The translations under genes and the position numbers were made by a program. A stretch of DNA of 64,000 nt from Marinomonas rhizomae (GTDB taxonomy: Bacteria > Pseudomonadota > Gammaproteobacteria > Pseudomonadales > Marinomonadaceae), in NCBI RefSeq assembly GCF_024397855.1, contig NZ_CP073343.1, positions 124,001 through 188,000 on the forward strand, read 5' to 3'. Below are positions 19,649 to 29,179 of this stretch, piece after piece (positions within the stretch are counted from its first letter, which is position 1; every line of letters begins with the position of its first letter). The notes below the pieces were generated by a model. It had not been told where the DNA came from, did no database searches, and saw only the letters and a list, made by a program, of their open reading frames with translations.

Positions 19649-20272
19649 ATGTACACACCAAAGCATTTTGAAATAAGCGACCAAGAAGAGCAGCTCGCCT
19701 TTGTGAAAGCTTTTCCCTTCGCGACGTTAGTTTCGAATGGTGAAGACGGTTTAAACGCTGAACATATTCCTATGTTGGTTCATGTTGATGATGAAAATAG
19801 AGTTTGCTTGCAAGCTCATATCGCTAAGGCTAACAAGTTGTGGCAGAACGTTGCGAACCAAACGGATGTCTTGGTGATTTTCCAAGGCGAAAACGCCTAT
19901 ATTTCACCAAATTGGTACCCTTCTAAAAAGGTAGATGGTAAAGCCGTTCCAACTTGGAATTATCGAGCGGTTCATATCCAAGGCACTATCAATTTTATCC
20001 ACGACATTAAATGGAAATTAGCGTTACTGGAAAAACTCACCAATATCCATGAGAAAGAACAACCAGCTCCTTGGTCAATCTCTGATGCGCCGCAAGAATA
20101 CATCGATAGACTGCAAGCCGCTGTCGTTGGGATTGAAATTACGGTGACTGACATTCAGGGCAAATACAAGCTCAGCCAAAATCAGACAACTGAGAACAAA
20201 AACGGTGTAAGAGATGGCTTAGCCGAAGTTCAGCACCCAATGGCTGATGTGATGCAAAAAATGTCTAGTTAA
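19649..20272 (+). CDS. FMN-binding PaiB-like protein
   Basis: A 207-aa cytoplasmic protein that fits the FMN-binding split-barrel family named after Bacillus PaiB (negative transcriptional regulator). Characteristic stretches are MYTPKHFEI at the start, HIAKANKLWQ near 55, YISPNWYPSKK near 88 and VPTWNYRAVHIQG near 102. No DNA-binding motif is visible, so the regulator label of the family should be treated cautiously; a flavin-dependent enzymatic or heme-related role is possible. It follows the TauE/SafE gene closely and ends 21 bp from the convergent GGDEF gene. Confidence 0.85.
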   Translation: MYTPKHFEISDQEEQLAFVKAFPFATLVSNGEDGLNAEHIPMLVHVDDENRVCLQAHIAKANKLWQNVANQTDVLVIFQGENAYISPNWYPSKKVDGKAVPTWNYRAVHIQGTINFIHDIKWKLALLEKLTNIHEKEQPAPWSISDAPQEYIDRLQAAVVGIEITVTDIQGKYKLSQNQTTENKNGVRDGLAEVQHPMADVMQKMSS

Positions 20273-20292
20273 GTTTTTGATTATAAAACTTG

Positions 20293-21213
20293 TTATACAG
20301 TATCCTTAGTTGTAACGCTTTTCCATTTTACTTGGTTTTTACCATTATATTTTGCAAGATATAAAGCCTCATCTGCTGCTGCGAATAAGGACTCAAAATC
20401 AAGGTCTTTTTTAGGAGTAATAGAGGCAACTCCTGCACTTATAGTGACAACATGATTATCTTTTTTAGCACATATAGTCGCTATTTCGTGAACTTCGTCA
20501 ATGCATTTTTTAATGCGTAGTAATGCTTCTTTTTTAGATGTTTTAGGCATGATGGCAACAAATTCTTCTCCGCCATATCGAGCTACTAGATCACCGTTAT
20601 GATTAAAGTTATTGTCTAAAATAGTAGCTACTTTTTGTAGCACTTTATCACCAGCCGCATGCCCGTAAACGTCGTTATATTGTTTGAAATTATCAATGTC
20701 GATAACAGCTAAAGATAAGGTTTCGTTAAGCTCCCCCATTAGCTCCCATTCAGATCGAATGGTTTCTTCATATTTGCGTCGATTGGCTAAAGACGTTAAT
20801 GGATCTATTGTGCTTAAGCGTTCTAATATGCGGTGTTGATTGATAAGCTTTAGGTGCAAGGCGACCCTAGCTTTTATGATCGAAGCATGTATAGGCTTTT
20901 GAATATAGTCACTTGCTCCTAGTAAAAGGCCTTTTTCTTCATTTTCTATGTCATCTAATGCTGTGATAAAGATGACTGGAATATCGCATGTCCTTGCGTC
21001 TTGGCTAAGTCTTTTCATAGTCTCGAAGCCATCCATATCTGGCATTATAACGTCAAGTAGAATTAAGTCCGGTGAAAACTCTAACGCTTTACGGACGCCT
21101 TGTTCTCCACTTTTTGCCATTATAATACCTACTTCGTCACGCAAAATATCACTGATAATTTGTAGGTTGATTACTTCATCATCGATAATAAGGACACTTA
21201 ATGAATCTGGCAT
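20293..21213 (-). CDS. Receiver-GGDEF response regulator (diguanylate cyclase)
   Basis: Cytoplasmic 306-aa protein with an N-terminal receiver domain (acidic pair in LIIDDE, phospho-acceptor Asp in LILLDVIMPDMDG, Thr/Lys in FITALDD and QKPI) and a C-terminal GGDEF domain with the active variant GGEEF in ARYGGEEF. It is expected to make c-di-GMP from GTP when phosphorylated. The upstream inhibitory I-site is not RxxD (HNGD is found), so product inhibition may be absent. The Met at 21213 is chosen over 21270: it is one base past the stop of the kinase gene and begins the receiver strand. It is probably phosphorylated by the adjacent hybrid kinase. Confidence 0.9.
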   Translation of the reverse strand: MPDSLSVLIIDDEVINLQIISDILRDEVGIIMAKSGEQGVRKALEFSPDLILLDVIMPDMDGFETMKRLSQDARTCDIPVIFITALDDIENEEKGLLLGASDYIQKPIHASIIKARVALHLKLINQHRILERLSTIDPLTSLANRRKYEETIRSEWELMGELNETLSLAVIDIDNFKQYNDVYGHAAGDKVLQKVATILDNNFNHNGDLVARYGGEEFVAIMPKTSKKEALLRIKKCIDEVHEIATICAKKDNHVVTISAGVASITPKKDLDFESLFAAADEALYLAKYNGKNQVKWKSVTTKDTV

Positions 21214-21214
21214 T

Positions 21215-23956
21215 CTAACTACCTGGTAATTTGAGTAAAAGTTGACGAACAAGCTGTGCTGCTCGCTCATATTCGATATCGATAATATTTTTAATTATTT
21301 CCGTTGTATCTTTGCTATATTCCGTATTTCTCGATTTACTCTCTAAGATACTAAAATAATTTTCCACTTTGAAGTTGCTCTGTTCGAGCAATATTAGAAC
21401 GGTTCCTAGTGTGATTTTGAAGTCTATTTCTGGGTCAATATGCTCGCCCTCTGATCGATTGAATATAAAACCTAACTCGATTAAAAGCGTAGAAAGATTT
21501 TTTGAAACATCCGTCAAAGTAGAGCGGTCGATATTTTTTTTTCTTATCAATCTATCTTCTATGATTGAGCAATCTTTAAAAATATTTTGTGCGCCAATAT
21601 AAGCAGAGTTTGACTTTAAAGAATGTATATAGTTCAGGAGATGTTGGTTATCATGCTCTGAAAATATGAGGTTAGAGTCTTTTAAGAGAGGTTGATATTG
21701 TCTCCAAAAAGAACGAACTATCTTTAAGTATAGTTCAGAATCATTTTTTAGAGCGTCTATTGCTTTTTTAACGCCTAAGCTATGTATTTTGTGAAGCATA
21801 GACAGTTCATCACTTATCGCTGATTTTGCAGGAAGTTTGGGCTTAAGCGCTAAATTCTTCTGTGCATTTTTACGAACTAAGTGTTTTTCTAGTGTCTTAT
21901 AAAGTAAGCCGGCTGGAATAGGCTTGGGAATATGGTCATTCATTCCCACAGAAAGGCTCTTTTCTTCGTCTTCTGGAGATGTGTGAGCGGTCATTGCGAT
22001 AATTGGCAGCTCGTAATCAAGATCCATTTTACGAATGAAGGTAGAAGCCGTTAAACCGTCCATAATCGGCATTTGGATATCCATGAGGATAAGGTCATAT
22101 TGAGTCTGCTTTATCTTATTAATAGCAACTTGCCCGTTTTCCGCGTGATCCACTTTAATTTCAGTGTCTTTTAAGTAACCCAGTGCCACTTGCTGATTAA
22201 TCAAGTTGTCCTCTACCAATAGAATATGAAACTCAGACAAATTAGGTATTGGTTCGATTCTTTTATTCGGTATTGCTATTTTTTCAAGGCTAAAAAACTG
22301 ATTTAATGCATTGAACAGGGTTGATTTGCCAACCGGCTTTTCTATAAATTGCTTTACTACACCCGAATCCAAGTATGGCTGAACATGATGTTTGTCATAG
22401 GCTGATATCATCAGAATAGGCGGCGCTAATTCTTTAAACAGTTCTTTTATTTTTTTCGATGTTTCGATTCCGTTCATATCTGGCATCTGCCAATCCATGA
22501 AGACAATATCGAATGCACTATTAGATTGTTTTGATTGGCTTATAGCTTCGATAGCTTCCCAGCCACTTTCGACACACAAACTTTCTATACCAAAGCTTTT
22601 TAGTAGTTGTGCCAAGATATTCCTGGGGAGTGGGTGATCATCTACCACTAGTGCTTGGAGTGTATTATCAGAATATGTGGTCTCAACTCTTGGTTGCTGA
22701 GCGGGTATAAGCAAAGGCAAAAAGACTGAGAAAGTGGAGCCTTTACCTATTTCACTTTCTACTTTGATTTCGCCATTCATTAACTCACACAGCTGGCGAG
22801 AGATAGTTAATCCTAATCCGGTTCCACCATATACGCGTGTGACACTATTATCTGCTTGTGTGAAGGGAGAAAATAGCTCTTCTAGTTGGGTAGAAGGAAT
22901 TCCTGCGCCGGGGTCTATTACGTCGCAGCGCAGCAAAATATTCTCGTTATCCAACTTGTTGCAACCAAGTCGAATAATAATGCTCCCGAAATCCGTGAAC
23001 TTAATAGCATTACTCACTAAGTTGACTAATATTTGCTGAATACGGAGCGGATCTCCTAATAAAAATTCAGGTATGTCATCAGATATGTCTGTTATTAACT
23101 CGAGTTTCTTCGCATGTGCGCCGAACACATTCATATTGACTGTGGTTCTTATCAATTTCTCTATTGAGAAGCGAACTGATTCAGCGCTAAGTTTACCAGC
23201 TTCGATTTTAGAAAAATCTAATACATTATTGACCAGATTAAGCAGTATATCGCCGGAATCTTTTATTTTTCGCAGGTAGTCTTGCTGCTCCTCCTGATTG
23301 GGGTGAGTATTGAGAGCTAAATCGCTTAAGCCGATAACCGCGTTAATAGGCGTACGGATTTCATGGCTCATTCTAGCGACAAATGATGACTTTGCTTCTA
23401 GTGCCTCCTCTAATTCTGCTTTAGCGAGTTCTAGTGCGGCTGTTCGTTCTGTCACTTTTACATCAAGATTGTCGTTGATTTGTTTTAGCCCAATATTGTA
23501 TTCCTGTAGCTTTTCTCCAGCCTCAATAGCCATTTTTTCGGCGGTTTTGATTTTTGTGGTTTCATGGCTGATACCGCAAATAAAAACGGGCTTACTATGC
23601 TTATCAAAAATAGGTACTAACAAGGTGTTGTAAAATAAATCCGAACCATCTTTTACGAAATACTGTTCTATGGAAATGGGTTTTTTATTGTCGATTGCTT
23701 CCTGGTAAGTACGATAAAAACCTTCGACAATTTCCTCCGGAAACATCTCTCGAATAGGATTACGATGATAAATTTTGTTCGGTTCAATCCCCATCGCTAC
23801 TCGTGACGCCGCATTGTTATCATAAAGAGAAAATTCTCCATTCTCTTCTACGGCGATGATGAACATGAGGTCATCTGAATGACTCCATAATTGAAAAAGA
23901 CATTCTTTGATTAGAGTGTCATGTTCTTCTTGATCAAAAGACTTACTTAGTTTCAT
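21215..23956 (-). CDS. Hybrid sensor histidine kinase (PAS-HisKA-HATPase-REC-REC-HPt)
   Basis: A 913-aa multi-domain phosphorelay kinase with no membrane segment, so a cytoplasmic sensor. Order: PAS at about 20-135; coiled coil at 140-190; dimerisation domain with phospho-His198 in SHEIRTP; ATPase domain with N, G1 (DPGAGIP) and G2 (GGTGLGL) boxes; first receiver (VFMDWQMPDMNG); second receiver (LILMDIQMPIMDG); C-terminal HPt domain with the His in YIHSLKSNSAYIGA. GGAGG precedes the ATG. The cognate regulator is probably the GGDEF protein encoded one base downstream, and the DUF917 gene lies 43 bp upstream on the same strand. The signal sensed by the PAS domain is unknown. Confidence 0.92.
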   Translation of the reverse strand: MKLSKSFDQEEHDTLIKECLFQLWSHSDDLMFIIAVEENGEFSLYDNNAASRVAMGIEPNKIYHRNPIREMFPEEIVEGFYRTYQEAIDNKKPISIEQYFVKDGSDLFYNTLLVPIFDKHSKPVFICGISHETTKIKTAEKMAIEAGEKLQEYNIGLKQINDNLDVKVTERTAALELAKAELEEALEAKSSFVARMSHEIRTPINAVIGLSDLALNTHPNQEEQQDYLRKIKDSGDILLNLVNNVLDFSKIEAGKLSAESVRFSIEKLIRTTVNMNVFGAHAKKLELITDISDDIPEFLLGDPLRIQQILVNLVSNAIKFTDFGSIIIRLGCNKLDNENILLRCDVIDPGAGIPSTQLEELFSPFTQADNSVTRVYGGTGLGLTISRQLCELMNGEIKVESEIGKGSTFSVFLPLLIPAQQPRVETTYSDNTLQALVVDDHPLPRNILAQLLKSFGIESLCVESGWEAIEAISQSKQSNSAFDIVFMDWQMPDMNGIETSKKIKELFKELAPPILMISAYDKHHVQPYLDSGVVKQFIEKPVGKSTLFNALNQFFSLEKIAIPNKRIEPIPNLSEFHILLVEDNLINQQVALGYLKDTEIKVDHAENGQVAINKIKQTQYDLILMDIQMPIMDGLTASTFIRKMDLDYELPIIAMTAHTSPEDEEKSLSVGMNDHIPKPIPAGLLYKTLEKHLVRKNAQKNLALKPKLPAKSAISDELSMLHKIHSLGVKKAIDALKNDSELYLKIVRSFWRQYQPLLKDSNLIFSEHDNQHLLNYIHSLKSNSAYIGAQNIFKDCSIIEDRLIRKKNIDRSTLTDVSKNLSTLLIELGFIFNRSEGEHIDPEIDFKITLGTVLILLEQSNFKVENYFSILESKSRNTEYSKDTTEIIKNIIDIEYERAAQLVRQLLLKLPGS

Positions 23957-23999
23957 AGAACCTCCGTGTTAGGGATAAAAATCTAAAGATTGGTTTTAT

Positions 24000-25286
24000 T
24001 TAGATGTCTTCTTTCGTTAGAAGTTTGTCTAAAGATTCATATGACCCGTAATAGCCAAATTGCTTGGATAGAGCTGAGAAGACTTCCTTATTTTCATTCT
24101 TGAGCGTTTCAGGCGCTGGCAAACTAAACAAATACACCTCTTGGCCTTCTACAACGTCTTCTACAGATAGGCCATGCCATCCTGAAAGTGACTTATTAGC
24201 CTCATTTTGCACATCATTACTTAATGAGCTTAAGTTAGACAAAATGCCATCTTTAATCGTCTTGTCTAACTTACCTAGCATACAAATTGAGTCAGGGCAG
24301 ATTGTTAATGGGTGATCTTTATCCTTATCCCAAAGTAGTAAATTCTCGTTTTGGTTAATAATGATAAGTTCTTTCAACTGACCTTTGATAGTTTGAGTAA
24401 AAGACAGTTGATTGAAATCAAACCCACCTTTAGAGACAGTTTCTATTCTTTCAAGAGTAAAAGGTGAATTGCTCTCTGATATAGGGTACAGCGGAGTGTC
24501 GAACTGGCCTTCTAAAAAAATGGCTAAGTCTTGGAGAATATTCTGATCAGCTACATTGTATTGGTTTAGTTGTTGTCCAATACTCTGCGCGGTAGAGATT
24601 GTATTTTTTATGAGCGACGATTTTGCTTGATCACCATTCATTATCCAACCGGAAATAGCGCCAACTCCATCAAAATAACCTTCCGATGATAAAATGGGAC
24701 GAACCATATTCTCAATAATACTAGCTTGAGCCTTTTTGCTAGCAGCCCCTTCAAAGCCCTCATCATTGATGTTCGGCAAATTCAAAATAATATTACCTTC
24801 AACTAGAGCGCTTCCATGAGGGGCATTTAATACAACAAAAGGTGTGATGTTTATTTTCGAGCTATAGCTTAAGCAGGATAATGTTGGGACGGAGCGTCCC
24901 GCACCGTCAGCGTCAACTACACGAGCTGGCTCCAGCGTTTTGGCCGCAGCTAGCATAGCGACAAAAATATTGGAGCCCGTTTCAACAGAAATAGTGAAAG
25001 TGATTTTTTTCGACTTGTTTAGGTCTTGCATAACTTCAACTGCACGTGTTTCTGAGCCTTGTAAGCCTATTTTTGCAAAGCTTTCGGGAGACCCCATCGC
25101 TCCAACCACCACGCCGAAATCGCTACTTTTCATCGAATCGGGTGAGCACAAAGCAATAGATTTTTTTGTTTCTACTATTTGGCTAACAAATGAGTAGGCT
25201 GTCTTTATCGAACCACCGCCGCCACTTGCTAATAATGTCGAGCCATTGACGATATTGAAAAGTGCTTCTGTTGTTAAGATAGTCAT
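24000..25286 (-). CDS. DUF917 family protein (S-methylthiohydantoin desulfurase-like)
   Basis: A 428-aa cytoplasmic protein of the DUF917 family. The glycine-rich start LLASGGGGSIKTAY near 17-30, GSNIFVAMLAAAKTLEPARV near 103-122 and VVDADGAGRSVPTLS near 123-137 are the family signatures. DUF917 proteins often accompany hydantoinase/oxoprolinase-type enzymes and have been linked to S-methylthiohydantoin metabolism; the reaction here is unassigned. Unusually, no hydantoinase partner is nearby; instead the gene is followed 43 bp later by the hybrid kinase. AAAAGGA precedes the ATG. An inverted repeat lies about 70-120 bp upstream. Confidence 0.78.
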   Translation of the reverse strand: MTILTTEALFNIVNGSTLLASGGGGSIKTAYSFVSQIVETKKSIALCSPDSMKSSDFGVVVGAMGSPESFAKIGLQGSETRAVEVMQDLNKSKKITFTISVETGSNIFVAMLAAAKTLEPARVVDADGAGRSVPTLSCLSYSSKINITPFVVLNAPHGSALVEGNIILNLPNINDEGFEGAASKKAQASIIENMVRPILSSEGYFDGVGAISGWIMNGDQAKSSLIKNTISTAQSIGQQLNQYNVADQNILQDLAIFLEGQFDTPLYPISESNSPFTLERIETVSKGGFDFNQLSFTQTIKGQLKELIIINQNENLLLWDKDKDHPLTICPDSICMLGKLDKTIKDGILSNLSSLSNDVQNEANKSLSGWHGLSVEDVVEGQEVYLFSLPAPETLKNENKEVFSALSKQFGYYGSYESLDKLLTKEDI

Positions 25287-25853
25287 TAGGTTAAATCCTT
25301 TTAGACTGACGGACTTTGATGATTAATAGATGTTTTCTTTATAGCATTTTTAGAATGCATAATTATTACGCACCGAGACTAAACTTATACATCAAATGCA
25401 TTCTTGTACGCCATAGCTCACCTTGTAACCCACTATACTTTAAGGTTATTTTTTGTATTCGACTTATCAGAGATGTGAAGTAAATAGAGTGTTGATCCCA
25501 TTCGTGATGTCGTAAGCAAGCATAGACAAGGCAGCAAATGATGATATGAAGGGCTCTGCATTATTGAGCATAAGACATTTTTTTAAAGTGACCTGAATCA
25601 AGAGGAGCGCAATCAGATTCTGTTTGAAACAAATGACCTTTTGTAAGATGACTCATATACAAGAAAAAGAGTATTTAGGACGTTGTTACTACGATACTTC
25701 CCCCTTATCACTGCAAGCGTGTGTCACCCGATTTCTATGCCATCAACGCTTATTGTTTAGAGGGGGTTCAACGCAGAAGGAATTCCGGTGTGAGCAACAA
25801 TTAGCGCAGGGATGGCGTGATTCATATTTTCAGCCCCATCCCTGCTTGTTAGC
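25287..25853. other. 567-bp intergenic region
   Basis: No convincing gene. It holds a 9-bp inverted repeat with widely spaced arms, AGAATGCAT (25352-25360) and ATGCATTCT (25396-25404), in the likely promoter zone of the DUF917 gene, and a 10-bp hairpin at 25806-25845 near the end of the MFS gene. A 77-codon open frame at 25624-25857 has only a TTG start and runs through that hairpin, so I do not call it. Confidence 0.6.
25806..25845 (-). terminator. Hairpin downstream of the MFS gene
   Basis: Arms GCAGGGATGG (25806-25815) and CCATCCCTGC (25836-25845) form a perfect 10-bp stem with a 20-nt loop, 9 bp past the MFS stop codon. There is no real T run on either strand, so it may be a weak terminator or a 3'-end stabiliser. 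Confidence 0.5.
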
Positions 25854-27029
25854 TTAAGAGGCTGTAACGCGTTCATTCGTTTGATTGGACGGTTTTCGTT
25901 TTAACATCAACACCATTAGCAATCCAAACATGGCGGTTCCAGCACCGGCCAAGGCGATCGAAGGTAACCCAAGTCCTGCACTTATCACACCCCCACCCAA
26001 GGCCGCACCAACCGCATTACCGAGATTAAAGGCACCAATGTTCATTGCGGACGCTAAATTCGATGCATCGCTGGCCTCATGTACCACCAAGGATTGTAAG
26101 GGCGGAACCACCGCAAAACTGGCAATGCCCCAGAGAAAGATAAGTGGCACAACGATGATAGAAGAAGACATACTGACAGCGAAAACCACTAACAATAGAA
26201 TCACCGCTATTAAAGAAACAATCAAGGTGCCGTACAGAGAACGATCTGCATAGCGTCCACCAAGAATATTGCCAACCGCAAGGCCAGTTCCATAAAGCAC
26301 CAACATGAGTGTCACGAAGGTCGTAGAAGCGTGAGTTTCCTGTTGTAGTATTGGCACGATGTAAGTAAATACAGTAAACATCGAACTGGCACCCACGACC
26401 GTTAATAGCAACGCGGCTAATACGGGGCCTCTGCCCAACACAGATAATTCATTGCGGATATTCGCTTTCTCTTTATTGACCAATGTAGGTAGGCTCAAAC
26501 GCAATGCCGCCATAGTCACTAGTCCAATAGCCGCAATACCAAAAAAAGCATTTCGCCAGCCGAATGTCGTACCGACAAAGCTTGCTAATGGTACGCCGCC
26601 AATGGTTGCTACAGTGAGCCCCGAAAACATTGCAGCTACCGCGCCTGCGCGTTTGTTGGGTGGCACTATGTTGGTTGCTACTACAGCACCAACACCGAAA
26701 AACACACCATGATTAAACGACGTAATGATACGTCCAATCATCAACGCACTGTAACTATCAGCTAGCGCACTGACTAAATTACCGATCGTAAAAATTCCCA
26801 TAGATAAAATCAGCAATCGACGTCGTGGCATATTCGCAAATAACAACGTCATGATAGGCGCACCAACTAATACACCGAAGGCGTAAGCACTAATGAGCAT
26901 CCCCGCTGTTGGGATAGAGACACCTAAATCCCCCGCAATTACTGGCAACATCCCCATGGGGGAAAATTCCGTCACTCCAATTCCAAAAGCACCAATGGCC
27001 AACGCCATTAATGGAAAGTTGATCTTCAT
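25854..27029 (-). CDS. MFS transporter, DHA1 (AraJ/YdhP-like) efflux family
   Basis: Inner-membrane major facilitator of 391 aa with twelve predicted helices. The GVTEFSPMGMLPVIA stretch in helix 1, GVLVGAPIM in helix 2 and the RRRLL loop between helices 2 and 3 are typical of the DHA1 sugar/drug efflux branch that includes AraJ and YdhP. The frame is open up to 27230, but the Met at 27029 begins helix 1 and has GAGGG 8 bp upstream; the longer version would add an unrelated sequence reading through the LysR promoter. Divergent from a LysR regulator gene that probably controls it. Substrate unknown. Confidence 0.88.
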   Translation of the reverse strand: MKINFPLMALAIGAFGIGVTEFSPMGMLPVIAGDLGVSIPTAGMLISAYAFGVLVGAPIMTLLFANMPRRRLLILSMGIFTIGNLVSALADSYSALMIGRIITSFNHGVFFGVGAVVATNIVPPNKRAGAVAAMFSGLTVATIGGVPLASFVGTTFGWRNAFFGIAAIGLVTMAALRLSLPTLVNKEKANIRNELSVLGRGPVLAALLLTVVGASSMFTVFTYIVPILQQETHASTTFVTLMLVLYGTGLAVGNILGGRYADRSLYGTLIVSLIAVILLLVVFAVSMSSSIIVVPLIFLWGIASFAVVPPLQSLVVHEASDASNLASAMNIGAFNLGNAVGAALGGGVISAGLGLPSIALAGAGTAMFGLLMVLMLKRKPSNQTNERVTAS

Positions 27030-27129
27030 GTTTATCCCTCGTTTATTTATGATATGAAGGAATATAACCAGATAACAAACCCGCGAATAGTAGGTAAAAA
27101 AGCTATTCTGTTTTGCATTGGATTCACAA

Positions 27130-28035
27130 ATGAAGCAAATAAAAGTTGATAAAACCGCTGAAATGGAAACTTTCTTAACCGTCGCGACGACAGGAAGCTT
27201 AAGCGGCGCAGCAAGAGAACTTGGTCTCACGCCGTCGGCAGTAAGCCGAATGATGACAAGAATCGAAAAGCGTTTAGGTGTTAGGTTGCTGGTCCGTTCT
27301 ACTCGTAAGCTTTACTTAACCAGTGAAGGTGAATCCTACGCCCTTGCGGCGCGGCGCATTCTGAAAGACCTAGAAGAAACCGAACTGGCTATCGCTGATC
27401 GGGCCAGCCCAAGTGGATTGATTAAAGTCAGTACCGCGACGGCGTACAGCCGCTTGACTATGATCCCCTTATACAAAGAATTTTTACAGCGCTATCCCAA
27501 CATAAAAATAGAAGTTGAAGTAAGCGATCAGATTAGCAATGTGGCAGATGGTCATATTGACGTCGCGATACGTTTTGGCCCTTTACCCGATAGTAATTTA
27601 ACCGCTAAACGCCTTGGCGAAACGGGCAGAAGCGTTGTCGCTACACCCAACTATTTAGCACAAGCTGGCGTCCCAAAAACGCCAGCCGATTTGCGGCGCT
27701 TTAATTGTCTGGATTTTAGCTTTCAACGGATTGAACCCGGCTGGCCATTCCGCGAGAACGGTGAAGATTATATTTTACCGATACAAGGCAACATGACCTC
27801 CAACAATGGCGAAACGCTGGTGGAACTGGTGATGGAAGACATTGGCATCACCCGAGTAGGTAATTTCCATATAGAACAAGCCTTGTCATCGGGGAAACTC
27901 GTGCCCTTATTAGAAGACTTCAACCCACAGGACAAAGAAGTCATCCATGCCGTGTTTATTGGCGGACAACACATGCCAGCAAGAGTGCGGGTCTTTGTGG
28001 ATTATCTGGTTGAGAAAATGACTCAAAATTCTTAG
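27130..28035 (+). CDS. LysR-family transcriptional regulator
   Basis: A 301-aa regulator with the LysR helix-turn-helix at about 8-65 (FLTVATTGSLSGAARELGLTP, then SAVSRMMTRIEKRLGV) and the substrate-binding effector domain with SGLIKVSTATAYSRL and FIGGQHMP at the end. This start replaces a TTG 12 bp upstream in the same frame. It is divergent from the MFS efflux gene with a 100-bp gap, the classic arrangement in which the regulator controls the transporter. The branch resembles those of AaeR/PtxR-like regulators of efflux or dehydrogenase genes; the effector is unknown. Confidence 0.88.
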   Translation: MKQIKVDKTAEMETFLTVATTGSLSGAARELGLTPSAVSRMMTRIEKRLGVRLLVRSTRKLYLTSEGESYALAARRILKDLEETELAIADRASPSGLIKVSTATAYSRLTMIPLYKEFLQRYPNIKIEVEVSDQISNVADGHIDVAIRFGPLPDSNLTAKRLGETGRSVVATPNYLAQAGVPKTPADLRRFNCLDFSFQRIEPGWPFRENGEDYILPIQGNMTSNNGETLVELVMEDIGITRVGNFHIEQALSSGKLVPLLEDFNPQDKEVIHAVFIGGQHMPARVRVFVDYLVEKMTQNS

Positions 28036-28049
28036 ATTGCTTGAGTCAT

Positions 28050-29168
28050 TTAAACCTCCCCCGTGTTCAGCAGCATGCCTTGTGGGCTGGTGTCGAATAG
28101 CAAGACCCGGTTCAAATCGACAGACAAGGAGATGTGTTCTTGGCGTTTGACATGGGAGCGTAGGTCGAGTCGGGCTTTGGCGTCTTCGCCGCCGAGTTTG
28201 AACATGATTTCTTTATCGAAACCGAGATTCTCCACCAGTTCTACTTGTATGTCGTTGAATTCAAATAGGTTGTCACTTGGAGATCTCTTTAAAGACAAGG
28301 CACTGTCTTCAAAGAAGTCAGGGCGAATGCCCACTAACACAGTATCGTGGGATTTGAGGTCCTGTAAATCGACATTGGCGATTTTCGCCGCTGGCAGTCG
28401 GTAATTGTCGAATACCAGATCTTCGCCTTCTATCTTGGCTTCAATCAAGTTCATCGCGGGTGAACCAATAAAGGTCGCGACAAAGGTGTTGGTGGGTTGC
28501 AGGTAAATTTCCATCGGTGTGCCGACTTGTTCGACGATGCCATCGCGCATCACCACGACTCTATCGCCCAAAGTCATGGCCTCGATCTGATCGTGGGTAA
28601 CGTAGATCGCCGTCATGTTGTATTGATGCTGAATGCGGGCGATTTCTGTCCGCATGTGATGGCGCAATTTAGCGTCCAAATTCGATAGCGGTTCATCAAA
28701 CAAATATACGTCAGCATCTCGGGCAAGGGCGCGTCCCATAGCAACCCGTTGGCGCTGGCCACCAGATAAATCGGCAGGTTTGCGATCCAAGTAGTCGTCG
28801 AGCTTGAGCATTTCCGATACGTCTGCGAGTTTCTCTTTAATCGTTTCAGCGTCCGCCCCGGATTTTTTCAAGCCAAAGACGATGTTTTCTCGCACCGACA
28901 TATGCGGATACAAGGCGTAGTTTTGGAACACCATGGCGATGTTGCGTTTGTGTGGTGGCAAATCATTAATGGCGCGGCTGCCAATCTGGATTTCTCCCTG
29001 GGTGATGTCTTCCAACCCTGCCACCATGCGCAGTGTGGTACTTTTACCGCAACCACTTGGGCCAACCAGCACGACAAACTCACCGTCTTTTACTTCTAAA
29101 TTGAGGTTCTTTACGATCGGCAAGTTACCGTAGGATTTATTCACGTTACGTAAGATTACTGAGCTCAT
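28050..29168 (-). CDS. Sugar ABC importer ATPase (UgpC/MalK type)
   Basis: A 372-aa ATPase. Walker [10 protein letters not shown] near 38-46, Q-loop [12 protein letters not shown], signature LSGGQRQR near 135-142, Walker [13 protein letters not shown] and the switch His in YVTHDQIEA are present, followed by a C-terminal OB/TOBE regulatory domain of about 130 residues as in MalK and UgpC. It is the last gene of the LacI-SBP-permease-permease-ATPase cluster and starts 11 bp after the MalG-like gene. In many bacteria one such ATPase serves several CUT1 sugar importers, so it may not be exclusive to this one. Confidence 0.9.
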   Translation of the reverse strand: MSSVILRNVNKSYGNLPIVKNLNLEVKDGEFVVLVGPSGCGKSTTLRMVAGLEDITQGEIQIGSRAINDLPPHKRNIAMVFQNYALYPHMSVRENIVFGLKKSGADAETIKEKLADVSEMLKLDDYLDRKPADLSGGQRQRVAMGRALARDADVYLFDEPLSNLDAKLRHHMRTEIARIQHQYNMTAIYVTHDQIEAMTLGDRVVVMRDGIVEQVGTPMEIYLQPTNTFVATFIGSPAMNLIEAKIEGEDLVFDNYRLPAAKIANVDLQDLKSHDTVLVGIRPDFFEDSALSLKRSPSDNLFEFNDIQVELVENLGFDKEIMFKLGGEDAKARLDLRSHVKRQEHISLSVDLNRVLLFDTSPQGMLLNTGEV

Positions 29169-29179
29169 AATTCTATTCC

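Noticed and set aside
25624..25857. 77-codon open frame in the gap before the MFS gene
   Set aside because: Only a TTG start without ribosome site, high Cys/Arg content with no recognisable family, and the 3' part coincides with a 10-bp hairpin.
27030..27230. 67-codon N-terminal extension of the MFS protein
   Set aside because: It reads across the divergent promoter and into the LysR gene; the ATG at 27029 has a strong ribosome site and begins helix 1.
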